From: Lindgomyces ingoldianus
Lineage: Eukaryota; Ascomycota; Dothideomycetes; Pleosporales; Lindgomycetaceae
DNA: 64,000 nt
Reading direction: 5' to 3'
Assembly: GCF_010093535.1 (NCBI RefSeq)
Contig: NW_022985192.1
Location: forward strand, 665,369-729,368
Shown: positions 45,201 to 56,760 of the stretch, one piece after another
Layout: each line of letters begins with the position of its first letter
How positions within the stretch are numbered: position 1 is the first letter of the stretch
The notes under the pieces: generated by a model
Told to the model about the DNA's origin: nothing
The model's database searches: none
What the model saw: the letters and a program-made list of their open reading frames with translations, nothing else
Made by a program: the position numbers and the translations under genes

Positions 45201-46232
45201 ATGAAGATCCCACCACAACCAGTCAAAGCCCTCCACGGCGATCCACGATGGTCGTACATATCGCCGCTTGCGTCTTGGGCGCCTGTCATCGTGCTGTCAC
45301 TTCTAGGGTTGTGCATCATTCAGATTTGTCTAGGGGCAGTTTGGATTAGCAAGATGAAAGGGGATTTGAATTTGTATGTTCGATTTCATATTGCATTCTT
45401 TAAGATGTTGGCAGGGAAGAGACAGAGGGGTTTGATTCATTGGTGTATAGCTGAGATGTAGGACTGTGGAGTGAGAGAGGGAGATGCAGACTTCTGTCTC
45501 CGTTCGCGAATGCGCAAGTACTCCCATCTCAACATCCGAATGGAGATAGACCTCAACATCTCACTTCCTACCTCTCCAATCCCAGCCTAGGACCACCTTA
45601 ATCTCCCCACACTCCCCCACTCCACCCCATCACCCATCCGCAAACTCCAATCCCCAAACTAATCTCCCTGGCCCCCCGCCCACAGTGCCTTAGTCCTTCA
45701 ACCTCTTGTTCTCCCCTGCCTCTCCCTCTTCAACACCGTCCCCTCTGCACACCTGCACCTCTACTCCCGAACCAACAATCCCCTCCTCGCACTCTGGTTC
45801 TCTTCTATAATGGCTCTACTCTACCTCGCATCCGCTCTCATCGACATTGCCGCCTGCGCTGGCTCAACCCTCCGCTCCGAATGCCCATCCAGCGCAAATC
45901 ACGGCACCACAGGGCCCAACATCAACCAGAACATGTGGAACGCGAGCGTTGGGCTATGGATAGTGAGTTTTGTGGGATATGCTTTATTGGCGTATATGGC
46001 CGCCGCTGTATGGTGGGGATTTCGGAAGAAGGAGAAGGAGGGGGGTGAGTTGGAGTTAGCTGAGGATGAGGTCGGCGGCAGAAGTGGAAATCCTAATCCG
46101 ACAATTAGGACGAGGGGGATTGGGGAAGGGAGGAGAGTGCGGGACTGGGAGGAAGAGATGTTGACGGAGGATCAGAGGGCCGAGCGGTTAAGGAAGGCAG
46201 AGGAGAAGTGGAGGAAGGTGCTAAATTTGTAA
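45201..46232 (+). CDS. Four-TM membrane protein, MARVEL-like topology
   Basis: Joining 45201-45373 to 45686-46232 across a 312-nt GT..AG intron keeps frame and gives 239 aa. Hydrophobic spans: APVIVLSLLGLCIIQICLGAVWI, ALVLQPLVLPCLSLFNTV, WFSSIMALLYLASALIDIAACAG and LWIVSFVGYALLAYMAAAVWWGF. The loop before span 4 has two Cys and an Asn-rich segment, and the tail is charged (DWEEEMLTEDQRAERLRKAE). This arrangement resembles fungal MARVEL-type plasma-membrane proteins, but I see no diagnostic motif. The long intron may hide another small exon. Confidence 0.7.
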
Positions 46233-46642
46233 AACTCTAGTGGGATTGAACCACGCATGTGAGACTGTAGATATGTGGAGGTGTATTATGTAGTGTGGTC
46301 GCATCTAACCGCATCCAAATGTTCCTTTCTGCTTTGCACCACGGTCAGCTCTAGCAGTAGCCAGTAGAATACTTCTCGATCGTGATCGGGACCGAATGAA
46401 GAAATGTTATAACCCGTAAATGATATCCCGGTCAATGGCGATGGCGCTATAATGCTAGAGTAGCAGATTCGAACACAGCTGTTATGTGAGACCTTTCCGA
46501 CACCGCTGCAAGGGAAGAAAATTGCTATTAGATAGAAATAATTGAATAAAGATGATCTGGCGGCTGCGGGCCGCGGGTCGCAGAGAAACACTCAGGGGTA
46601 GTGATCAAAGATTGTAAGGAGTGAGGCGAAGACAAAGACCTA
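46233..46642. other. Convergent spacer, no gene seen
   Basis: Between the four-TM gene (plus) and the end of the interrupted gene (minus). Confidence 0.5.
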
Positions 46643-47397
46643 TTAATCTCCATGTCTATTTGTGTCTTCTTCGAGTTCCCTCTCGAATTCAAGCCTCTCC
46701 TGACGATATACGGGGTTGTCTAACTGATGTGTCTATTAGTAAAAGGGTTGGGATCATGATACGGAAGGGGAGCTTTACCTCGACGATCAGATCTACGTAA
46801 ACGATGTGCGACGTTCTCATGCCCCTTTACAGCATCCCCAAAACCACTAGAATCCGCCTTCCTCATAGGCGCGTCCTCGATCCAGCTTTAGTAGTAGTAA
46901 GGGCTGGCTAGGTCCTTAAGCTAAGCCTGCTTTGTCTTAATAAATATATTGATACAATCCTTGTGGACATTATGACCCCGGAGGACCTGCAGTTATTGAT
47001 CACCCACCTACTTCAAACGCCATATAGTAAAAGAAACACTTCCCATCCATCGGCTTGCGTTTGCCATCGGTTAAGATGTTCAATACTTATCCAAAGTCTC
47101 ATGAACATAATTCTACTGTCTAACCTCTTAGCCATCTTACTCAACACTAGCATCAGCGCCCTAGCTCCGACCCCTAGTCGCAGTCTTTTGCTTTGTCAAG
47201 ACCCTTGCTTTAGAGGTGAACCGGAGATCAAAATTGGACCCAGAGCGTCGGAGAGAGATACTGAGTGGGTTATCTTGGGTTCCTTGGATTTGGGCATCTT
47301 GGGGGTAGGCTCGATATAGCTGACGGCGTTTCGCTTGCGAGTTGACCGACTGACTGTGAGGTCCTTTTCTGCATCGACGTCAAGCGCTTCAGATGTA

Positions 47398-47405
47398 GCT
47401 ATGCG
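47398..47405. repeat. Left 8-bp target site duplication (GCTATGCG)
   Basis: Identical to 50469-50476 and directly abutting the terminal inverted repeat. Confidence 0.93.
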
Positions 47406-47431
47406 CAGCGTTCCCAACCGTACGTAATACG
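47406..47431. repeat. Left TIR of the hAT-like element
   Basis: Matches the reverse complement of 50443-50468 at 25 of 26 bases. An ACGTTTCAAC motif follows in the left subterminal region and recurs (plus strand) near the right end. Confidence 0.92.
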
Positions 47432-50400
47432 TTTCAACTCGCCGTTTTTTAGGCTGTAACTTCTTAGTTTGTTAGTACGTTTTAACATAAAGGGAGAATT
47501 TAAATCCACTTATAGGGCGTAACTGTTACAGCTTACAATCCTCCTATGTTTTAACAGCTTATAAGACGTTACAGCGTATACAGTCTACTAAGTCCCCTAT
47601 TTTACTGTAAATATAACCCTGCTAGAGCTAGTTTTTTTACAGTTAAAAAGCCTTAATTATTAAGCTAAAAAGCTTATTTTTATTATAAGTAATAGTCTTT
47701 CTACTTTTAAAAAAAGACCTCTTATAATTACAGCTTATAAAAAAGATAAATAAAAAGTTAAGAGTAATTTTATATAGTATAAAGTAAAAAAGTTATTTAA
47801 CTTATTTTTACTAAGTAAAAGAGTTAGTAAATAAAGGGCTATTATTATTAGCTATAGTAACGTCTTTATAGTAGCTGTTATAGTACTACTGCAACTCTGT
47901 TATTTTCTGCTGCTTTTTATATAAGCAGCTGCTAGTAAGAAGGCTTATGTTAATAAAAAAAGTCCTTTTAAAGCTTTTATTATAATAGTTACTACTAGGT
48001 AACTTGCGTTATATAGGCTTTTAAGTAACATTATTATTATTAGCTTTAGCTTTAGCCTTTGCATTAATATACTTTTAAAAAACAGCTTTTATTAAAGCCT
48101 TAGCTTTTTTATGCTATGTAAAGTGCTTTCTTTAGTAGTCCTTAAACTAAATAAGACAAAGTTAAAAGTTTAAAATTATTACTATATAGTAATAAAATAT
48201 AAGTAGCTTAATAATAAACTTTTCTTAGTATGTAAGCAACTTCTTTATGCTAAATACTACGCTAGATTTAAAGTAGTAATTATTACTTTTACCTTTAAGT
48301 TTATTACTTATACATAAAAGCTTAGTATAAAGGTGTTACAGGTTAATAATAAACATCTAGAGAGAGCTATAGAAGCTGTTACCCTTAAGGCGTTTTATTA
48401 TAAAGTAAAAGACTTTAAAAAACTTATAAAAGTAATTAACTTTTTTTTATTTATTCTTAGTAATAACTTTAGTAAAAGTAGAGTTACTAAAGATAGTAAA
48501 GTTTATAAAGTTATTATTAGTGCTTTTTTACTTATGTATAAACTTAGTAATAGTGTTCTTAAGCTTAAAACAGCAAAGAAGCATAAAATAAATGCTGTGC
48601 TAGTGTACGCTACTGTCTTATATAAGATTAAGCGTTCTAAAGCTCTAAAAAGAGTTATTATTATTAAAAGTAGCCTAAAAAGTTATAAAAGCTTTTTATT
48701 ATTTATATAATACTAGCACTATGTTTATAAAATTATAAAGTTTTCTAACAACTTTATAGTAGTAATAAAGGTTAAATTATTTCTAAGAAGCTACTTAAGT
48801 AAGCTTTACTTTAAAAGCACTTATTTCTTTACTATAGATAACTGCTTTTACTACTAGCTAGATTATATAGCTAGCGCAGTGTATATAGTGCTTAGAGGTA
48901 AGAGGCATATTAAAATGTTAAGTAAAAGTAGAAATAGTTTTATTATTATTATTTAATATATTATTAGCTACTAAATAATAAAATTTTAATATAATTTTAA
49001 AGTTATTAATAACTTTAATAATCTCTAGCACTTAATTTACTCTAGTATAGTTACTATATAGGTTATAAAAGCTAATTAAGATGTTATAGTGTTAGTAGTT
49101 AACATTTACATAGTATTATTAGTTAGTGTTTAGTTTAATAAGAGATACTAAAACACTAAACTAATAAGCTAAAGTACACCTACTAATAAAGTGTAATACT
49201 ACACCTAGGAAAAAGAAGTAGTTTAAAGAAGTCTATATATTAACACTTAACATAATTTTGCTTTAGGCTATTTTTAGCATTATTTAAATCTCCTACTTTT
49301 ACTGTGTATATCCCTACTGCATATAGAACAAATATGTAGTGTTAGACGCTAGAAGAGCAGTAAGAAGATTAGCTTTATTTTAAGTAATAATGCTTTAAAG
49401 TTTTACTAATAATGCTATATAAAAAAAAATATTATAAAGTATTACTTAGTTAATAACTACTACTTATAAAGCTTTCTTTTACTAAACACTATAAAAGATA
49501 ATATATAATAAGCCTATAACTTTATAAGCTGCTTTAAATAAACTTAAAAAAATTCTTAGCTTATTAAGTAAAAAAGCACTCTTACTTTTTTTACTAATAT
49601 TTATCTAGTGCTCTTTTCTAAGGTAGTAGATAATATAAGTGTAACTATTAACTTTCTTTACCTCTTTATAATTACTTTTAGTGTAGCACCTTTTATAGAG
49701 CTATAACTTTATCTTAGAGGCGTTTTTTTTATTATTATACACTAAATTAGCTTTATAAAGCTATATCTAAAATAACTAATAATTACTATATAATTAGCTT
49801 TTATGCTTTACTTAGTATTTAAGCTTTTTTAGCCTTAACTTTTTATTTCTTATCTAAATATTATTCTACTTAATAGTAAATAATACTTTATTATTAAAAG
49901 TAGAGTTATTTAGGTACTTTTTTATAAGAGCTAAGAGACTATTAAATAGCGTGCTATTATAAAAAAAAACTAAGGACTTTAATAATAAAGACTTTAATTA
50001 GGTAAGTTAATAAAAACTAGTGTAATAAGTAACCCTAGTTTAGTAGAAAAAGCTAGCTTAAAAGAATCCTTAGAATAAGGCTATACACCTGCTACACTAA
50101 AGGAACTAGAATATCTAGCTTATAATAAGTAAGTTTATAAGTAATTATAATTTTTAACTAAAATTATAAGATCTTACATTTTAATCTCTTTTTTTACTAG
50201 CTTCTTAATTATTATATAAACTGCAGAGTTTTTACTTAATTATTACTTTAAAAATATAACTTTAAACACTCTTCTAACGCGTTCTTATAGCTGTCTAATA
50301 AGACCTTATATTACTAGGAAATATCATCTCTCTAAGACGTATTACGGTCTGTAATGGGAGCTGGCTCCTACGTACGTTACGGCTTACACTCCTCCTACGT

Positions 50401-50442
50401 TTCAACGGCTCACGTGACTGCTACGTTCACGTATCTACGAGT

Positions 50443-50468
50443 CGTAGTACGTACGGTTGGGAACGCTG
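50443..50468. repeat. Right TIR of the hAT-like element
   Basis: Inverted partner of 47406-47431; followed directly by the second target duplication. Confidence 0.92.
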
Positions 50469-50476
50469 GCTATGCG
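50469..50476. repeat. Right 8-bp target site duplication (GCTATGCG)
   Basis: Second copy of 47398-47405. Confidence 0.93.
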
Positions 50477-50500
50477 AGTAGCTTTCGTAAGGCGAGCCAT

Positions 50501-51076
50501 TGCACCTGTGGGATTGCGGTGATGAGATAGAAATAATATCAGACGCCAAGGAAGGGTAAGAGGAAAGAGGAGAACCCTCAGAGAGAGCGAGGTGCTGGTG
50601 AGGGATTAGGGTTGAAATTCCTTCTGTTTGTTTCGATGAGGTGGCAGGTGTGGGGAGTTTTGAGGCTTGGTAGCGCTCTGCAATGTGACAGGGTAGCGGT
50701 TTGCAATGTGACAGGCAGTCGTGACTGGGTTACGAGAACACATGATTGCAATGAAAAGGAGGTAATTCCTTGACGTACCCTTAAGAAGGAAAGAAATGAT
50801 TAGGGAAGAATGGTGAGTGAAAAGGAAGTGCTGTAATAGTTGAGTATTCCATGAGAGCCTATTAGTTATGTAGTGAGATTGGAGCAAAGATGTTTAGGAC
50901 AGAAATCAATAGCAAAATATTATGGGGAGAGGTGAGTGGGCTTGACTTTTTGTCTATTTAAAGACAAATACCTCCAATTCCATAAGCTAATGGTATGCAA
51001 ATACACAACTCACAACTCTCATAATCCTGTTTAGTATCCCCTTCACTGCACCAAACCCCAATCCCACCATCTCACC
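50501..51076. other. Intergenic, no gene seen
   Basis: Upstream DNA of the interrupted gene and 3' flank of adenylosuccinate lyase. Normal base composition, so the AT-rich decay stops at the element boundary on this side. Confidence 0.55.
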
Positions 51077-52579
51077 TTACACATGCAACTCAGCAGCCTC
51101 TTGCAACTTCAACGATCCCGCATCGTAGTACTTCTTGAGCGCTTTCGTGACTTCTTTTGCATAGAAAGCCTCCACCTGCTCCGGACATCGCCCAATGAAC
51201 GTCTCCGGTTTGAGCAACTCCTTCAACTCCCCAATAATCGGCTTGAAGAAGTCGGTCCTCTGAATCCTCTCAATAAGGTCATTGTCCCTGCCATGTTGCT
51301 TCACTTCCGCTCCAGCTTCATGACTCAGGACCCTAATCTCCTCGTGTGCATCTTGACGCGAGACTCCCTTCTTCACCAACGCCATGATGATGTTCTCTGT
51401 TGCCATAAAAGGCAGCTCAGCCTCAACGCGCTTCTTGATGACGGCGGGATAGACGACGAGACCAGAAGCGATATTGTTGAGGAGGATGAGGTTGGCATCA
51501 GCACAGAGGAAGGATTGCGGGAGACACATGCGGCGGATAGCGCTGTCGTCGAGAGTCCGCTCCATCCATTGCGCGGCGTACGTTGCTGAAGCATCGGCGT
51601 TAAGGTTCCGGAGTTTGCGGCCAAGGGAGCAGAGACGCTCGCTGCGCATGGGATTGCGCTTGTAGGCCATGGCGGATGACCCAATCTGTGTTGACTCGAA
51701 GGGTTCCTCTAATTCCTTGAAGGAGGCAAGAAGACGGATTGCTTGACCTATGTGTTCGCATGTTGCGCCAAAAGAGCTTAGAGCGTTCAGAACATCAGCG
51801 TCGATCTTGCGGGGATATGTCTGGCTGGAGATGATGTACGCAGAGTCGAAGCCAGCCTTCTCCGTCACCAATTCGTCAAGTTGGTCGACCTTGGCATGAT
51901 CTCCATTGAATATTTGTAGGAAAGAAGCCTGCGTGCCAGTCGTGCCTTTGACACCCCTAAACCTCAGGTCATCTCGGGCTCGCTCAAGGTTCTTCAAGTC
52001 TTTCAGCAGATCCTGGATCCACAAACACGCTCGCTTTCCCACTGTCGTCAACTGGGCAGGTTGAAGATGGGTGTATGCTAGACAAGGTAGACCCTTGTAC
52101 TCCTTTGCGAAGGTAGAGAGCTTCTCGATAACAGTCGCTAGTTTGGGAAGCAAGATATCAAGCCCATCCCGGAGGAAGATCCAATCACAAGTCAGCCGAT
52201 TCCTCAAACGCAAAGTAGACTACCATACCAAGTCCGCATTGTCAGTACAATAACAACTTGTGGCGCCCCAATGAATAATCCCTGCTGCAGCCGGTGCCTT
52301 GACTCCAAATGTATGCACATGAGCCATAACATCATGCCTCCTCTTCTTCTCTTCCTCCGCTGCAACCGTGAACTCTTCGTCTTGAATGACCTGGTGAGCC
52401 TTCATCTGATGGATAGCCTCATCGGTGATGTCTAGACCAAGCTCTTTCTCGCTCTCTGCCAGCCAGATCCAGAGCTGGCGCCAGGTGCTGAAGCGGTTGC
52501 GCGGGCTGAAGAGATATTTCATCTCAGTGCTAGAGTAGCGCGAGTTCAAGGGGTCTTGGTAAGTGTCGTTGCCGGACAT
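51077..52579 (-). CDS. ADE13: Adenylosuccinate lyase
   Basis: Purine biosynthesis enzyme that splits SAICAR and adenylosuccinate, releasing fumarate. Exons 52229-52579 and 51077-52180 give 484 aa, close to yeast Ade13. Motifs: AHVHTFG and [15 protein letters not shown] before the intron, [14 protein letters not shown] and [16 protein letters not shown] after it, and the fumarate-lyase signature [14 protein letters not shown]. The intron position is fixed by the protein, but the 48-nt intron 52181-52228 has a normal GTATGG donor and CTGAC branch point yet ends ..GATTGG, not AG. No other AG restores the frame. The rest of the frame is intact and well conserved, so the gene is probably functional if this site is used. 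Confidence 0.93.
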
Positions 52580-53324
52580 GGTGCTTTGTAGGTGTTAGTT
52601 AAGGGTAGAGGGGAGCGAGGGGTAGTTGAGGACAGGAAAGCGGGTCGAATTAACAGAGCAGGAATCATGCCTGATAGCTGTATAGCCTTCCAGACAAGTC
52701 ACATGAGACAATGCTCAAAAATGCGTCCCTTCCTTACCTCAAATCCTGTGGTGAACCTAGTAACACCTGCTGCCAAATAATCAAAAAGCCCGTCGATGAA
52801 TCTGACTGTGAAGCAATCTCTTAGATTCCTAGGTCAATTGCAAACTCGGATCTATCAGACGACGGTCTGAGGGTAAAGGCCCTTGATTATAATGGTGTTA
52901 GCGCGGAGAGTAGATATGGCTCCACCATGCCACCTTCACGCGCGGTGAAAAAATGACGGTGGTTTGCGGGACAACGCCCGCCGAAAACCGGAGCCAGCGC
53001 CAAAAACTCTCCATTGCTCCATCAACGAATACACCGTCCGAAGTTTCAAATGGACCCTACGTTCATTAAATGCGCCATTTCTGTTGATTACATATCTACG
53101 CATTCAATGTAGTACAGGTCGCTCCATAGTAGCCATTCACACCCCATAGACATGTTCCAAAATGCGACGCAACGCATACCCGAATCCACCCTATATCCCA
53201 TGCCATCCAAACAATCAAACGGTCTATTCTGTCTGTATAACCGGAGCCCGAGGTTATGAAGTCATGGAAGTAAAGAGTCCGATTGCAGCATTAATACCAA
53301 TATCTTTCGTCAGCCATTCTTATT
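52580..53324. other. Intergenic, no gene seen
   Basis: Promoter of ADE13 and 3' flank of the SUR7-family gene (both on minus). No other signal. Confidence 0.55.
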
Positions 53325-54368
53325 CTACACACTCCTCTTTCCGAATCTAAACCTCTTCCTCCCCGCATTCTTCTCTGCTGTATTCGCAGCACCATTCGCT
53401 ACAACACCTTCAGCACCATCCATCTGATATGCCTTCTCATTTCCTCTCTTCCTACCCGTCTTTACATCTCTCCTACTAGCACAGCAGCAGCACAACCCAG
53501 TCTGGATGAGCCATGAGAAGATGGCGAAAGCGCTTGCAGTCCACATGAAGCCGAACACGTAACTGCCAATGTTGGCCTTGATATTCAGTTCCTGGACACT
53601 GCCGATGACGTTGCGGAAGATAACGAACATGACGGTTGCGACGATGGAGGCAGCGGTGACGAAGAGCGCGTTGAGGAAGGAGAGGATGGCGAGTGGGAGC
53701 GTTAGCCAACGAGAGTAGATGCTGGAAGGCATGCCGAAGATGAGGACAAATGATATGACGGCTGAGGTGAGAAAGAGGCCGAACATGACTTGGGACGCGA
53801 GCTTGATCAGACCGAGGATGTCGTTGATGTCGGCCGGGAGGTTGACTAGAAGCAAGGATCGTTAGTCACCCGGAGGTAATAACGACAGCGAGCGAGGAAA
53901 GTGAATGGTATTGATCGTACTCGATGCCCCGGCTAACAGCTCATTCCTCAAAATCTCGACGGGATTAAACCAATAGAGCGCCTGCGGCTTCGAACAAAAC
54001 GTAATTCCCTGGCTCTTATATCCCTCACAGAAGCCCCAAAGCCCCACCTGATAGAAATCATGCAAGCCTAGGGTCTGTGCAATGGTATTGATCAGTGCAT
54101 AATTTGGCACTGAGGCCGGAATAATATGACTAAGGTCCAGTCGTATGAAGTACCAGCCACTGATAACGGATCTATTGTAGGAGCCGCCGACTTCAACGAG
54201 GATAAGGAATATGACGGTGATGCACAGGAAGAAGGAAGTTAGGAGGGCGAAGATCTTGCGCGTTCGGGTCGCGCGTTTTAGTTGTAGTTTCGTGGGCTCA
54301 GGGCCGATCGTAGGTGAGGTTGTTGAGGATGCGGGATTGGAGTTTTGGCGACGGTGGAAGAAACGCAT
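53325..54368 (-). CDS. SUR7/PalI family plasma-membrane protein
   Basis: Two exons (53921-54368, 53325-53845) with a 75-nt GT..TTCTAG intron give 322 aa. Four membrane spans: IFALLTSFFLCITVIFLILVE, MFGLFLTSAVISFVLIFG, LTLPLAILSFLNALFVTAAS and VFGFMWTASAFAIFSWLIQT. The large first extracellular loop has the family Cys pair in LWGFCEGYKSQGITFCSKP followed by WFNP. The end of span 4 has CCCC, a likely palmitoylation site, and a basic tail. SUR7 proteins organise eisosome/MCC membrane patches; PalI/Rim9 relatives act in pH sensing. Which subgroup this is cannot be settled by eye. Confidence 0.9.
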
Positions 54369-55011
54369 CTTAACACTCTTCCTCCACCAAGCGCGTTAAG
54401 TGAAAGGGATAGAGAGGACGAGAAACAGAGAACGAGTGGCAGAAAGAATGAAATCCCTCAGATGCAGGCCTTATTGGAGACGTAACGCACTGACTGTTAG
54501 ACTTGTCGAAGATTTATGGGGCTTTTGAGGCGATGACGTCGCGACAGCGTTGGCTGGCTAGGGAGCACGAATCGGCGCCTGGCCAGCGAGCCAAACAAAA
54601 TACTAGAGAAACAAGTGGAAAAAGCATCTGACTGCAGCTAAATACACCATTTGAACAAGTTTGGCCAGTACTTAGATCTTGCCCAAGAATGCTCAGCCCA
54701 ATTAGCAAAGCCCGGAACGACGCGTGGCCGTGGCATCCCTCATACTGACAAACCATTGCAATTGCTTCTCTGACAACGTTGCGTGGTTTTGATGAATATA
54801 CAAGATAAACATAAGGATGATAGATTGAAAATGCATCGTTAGTAGTGACGTCAGATATGGGAGATTTTGTTTGAGTCTCCTTGAACTTCCGCCACTGTCT
54901 AGTCCGTCGTTCCTTTTAACCCCAAACCTCTCCACCTCGAACCATGGCTAGTTGCCATGAATGTGCTAACGGATATGCTTAGATCTTAGTTGTATTCTCC
55001 ATGTCGTCCTA
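54369..55011. other. Intergenic, no gene seen
   Basis: Upstream of the SUR7-family gene. No coding or repeat signal I can support. Confidence 0.5.
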
Positions 55012-56760
55012 CTATTTCGTATCGAATCTACCGTAATGCACCCTCGCTGCCAAATCTATGAAAATAGATTCGGCCGTTAGTTTCAACCTCATAGACTGCA
55101 GCCGTCCTTGTCTGTGAAGCCTCAAACCAGGACTTCGCTCCTTGCCAATCAGTTTCATTAACCCCTCTGTCAAAATACCCTCAGGGTCGTCTTCATGAGA
55201 AGTAAGTATCGTTTTCACATCGGGGTCTCGGACAGGAAGTAGGCGGATAGGGTTTGTCCAGTTTCAACGAAGGATCCATAGTCCAGCTGAAACTTTAGAA
55301 TGTTCAATGCCTCTTTTCCACACCCTCATTTTAATACAAGATGTTTACACGGAGACTCTCTAAGTCTACATTCCACTATTGCTTGGCTGGAGTCCGATCT
55401 CAGGGGGTCCCAGTGGAGCCCTCTAAGACCAACACTGCCAATGTCACTGGTCGAAAAGCATCTTCCGATAAGAGCACCGCATTGTAATAATTCAAGATAT
55501 ATGGAACTCTAAATGTATTGAGGCTGTTTTCGTAGTAGTATCCTATGTTGCCTTCACGTGAGGCCCACGACGACGACGGGGTTCTGTCGCCTCCTACCTT
55601 TTAAATGACATATGTTAGTACTACTTAGCGATTAAAGTGCCAGACTTACACCACATCAGATCGCCGATAAGGGCTTCTTGCCATAGACCCGTAAGGTATT
55701 TTCCTTTTAAGTGTTTTTTCCGGTAAAGTCATGTTACGGCACTAGCTAAAAGGAACAACCTTTCATCCGCGTTCGTTAAGTATTTTGGACAGTAGGTCTC
55801 TACGATTCGAATCCATTTTAGAAGAGAGCAGATCGAATCATGTGAAATACAATAATAACAATAGTCATAGGGTAGGGTCTAATGTTTGCCTATCTAAACA
55901 GGGTAAGAGTGTTTAACCCTAAGGAAACGTCTCGACAGCACTGATTTCAGATACATCCACGCATGAGCACGAACCTTGTCTACCTTCTCCGAATCGCCAT
56001 CCCAAATCTGAATTTCGAAAACCCTCAGCCACAGCCGCAGCGGATGCATCCTGAAAACGCAGCCAACAAAGTTTAAGGCAAGAAACCTGCGTCGCTTTAC
56101 TCACCCCAAGAAGGAACAATAGTTATGTCGGCGTTGACATACGCTCCTACCATATGTCCAGCCTCCCACGTCCAGTCTTTCTAGGCGCCCCTCTCTTTAG
56201 CCCAGAGCATACGCACTGCATCAACCCATAGGTAACGGTAGCCTACTAGTCTGGCCACAATAACAGCGCGCCGTAAAGTGAAAGATGTCCTTGACTGCCA
56301 CATTGCACAATGTGTCTCTATGTGCTACGCTTAGATAGATGGTGTCTTCGTCTTCCCTTTCGACGTCAACTACGCGTGTGGGAAGCTCATATTTCTCCTT
56401 CCAGCTTATTATAAGTGCGAGGGGTGTAGCCAATGTGTAAATTTGGTCTGGACTCCAGGGGTAAATCTGACGTTCAAACCTGGCCAAGGGGTAACTTTTT
56501 TCAGAGCCTAATCGTTCCTCAAACGCTCCCTCATCAACTAATCAACCAGCAAGCCAACTGATACAAACCATTTCTGATTCAGCCGCAACTGGGGGTTCCC
56601 AGCCATCCACATCATCTTGCCTGCCGAAGCGTTCTTATTGAACTAATCGCCGCGGTATAGAGACTTGAGCGCCTTCTACATAACAAACACCCGCGTCCTT
56701 CCACAATAATCAGTTCGTAAAGACTTATCCCTAAACTAAGTTAGCCTGTCCTAGCGCGCA
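55012..56760 (-). pseudogene. Decayed HET-domain (heterokaryon incompatibility) gene
   Basis: Reading the minus strand piecewise gives the HET family signatures in order: AVIVARLVGYRYLWVDAVRM (the xRYLWxDA core), GHMVGAYVNADITIVPSWG followed after an intron by DASAAAVAEGF, then WIRIVETYCPKYLTNADERLF, GKYLTGLWQEALIGDLMW and, after another intron, PSSSWASREG with GYYYENSL. A C-terminal block reads LRLHRQGRLQSMRLKLTAES. The frame is broken: TAG at 56181-56183 inside the core, a frame change just before AVIV, and a stop after LFLLASAVT. HET proteins trigger cell death after fusion of unlike hyphae. Limits are approximate, and no intact protein can be made. Confidence 0.78.

Larger units (their letters stand above)
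47406..50468. mobile_element. hAT-like DNA transposon, heavily RIP-decayed
   Basis: The element is 3,063 bp. Its 26-bp terminal inverted repeats begin CAGCGTTCCCAACCGTACGT and differ at one position. They are bounded by a perfect 8-bp direct repeat GCTATGCG, the hallmark target duplication of hAT elements. The interior from about 47460 to 50300 is extremely AT-rich, with almost no CpA or TpG and abundant TpA, the signature of RIP acting on both strands. No transposase can be read; the longest open frame (48333-48710) is Lys/Leu/Ile-rich translation of AT-rich DNA. Superfamily assignment rests on TIR and TSD length only. Confidence 0.88.
46643..50500 (-). pseudogene. Gene interrupted near its start by the hAT-like element
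   Basis: ATG at 50498-50500 is followed by eight codons (MARLTKAT) up to the right copy of the 8-bp target duplication. The same frame continues from the left copy (RIATSEALDVDAEKD..STRKRNAVSY) to 47196, so ignoring the element and one duplication gives one open frame. Further on, protein-like exons appear: GHNVHKDCINIFIKTKQA, then PMRKADSSGFGDAVKGHENV, and after an intron NPVYRQERLEFERELEED ending at TAA 46643. Those exons carry in-frame TAG/TAA where Trp or other residues are expected. The N-terminus is basic, suggesting a nuclear protein; family not recognised. The middle splice structure is unresolved. Confidence 0.65.

Noticed and set aside
48333..48710. 125-codon open frame inside the hAT element as a gene
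   Set aside because: Lys/Leu/Ile/Ser-rich product is what any AT-rich DNA yields. No transposase motif is present.
47460..50300. AT-rich block as mitochondrial insertion or centromere fragment
   Set aside because: Inverted repeats and an exact 8-bp target duplication bound it precisely, and CpA/TpG loss is the RIP pattern. No mitochondrial gene is readable.
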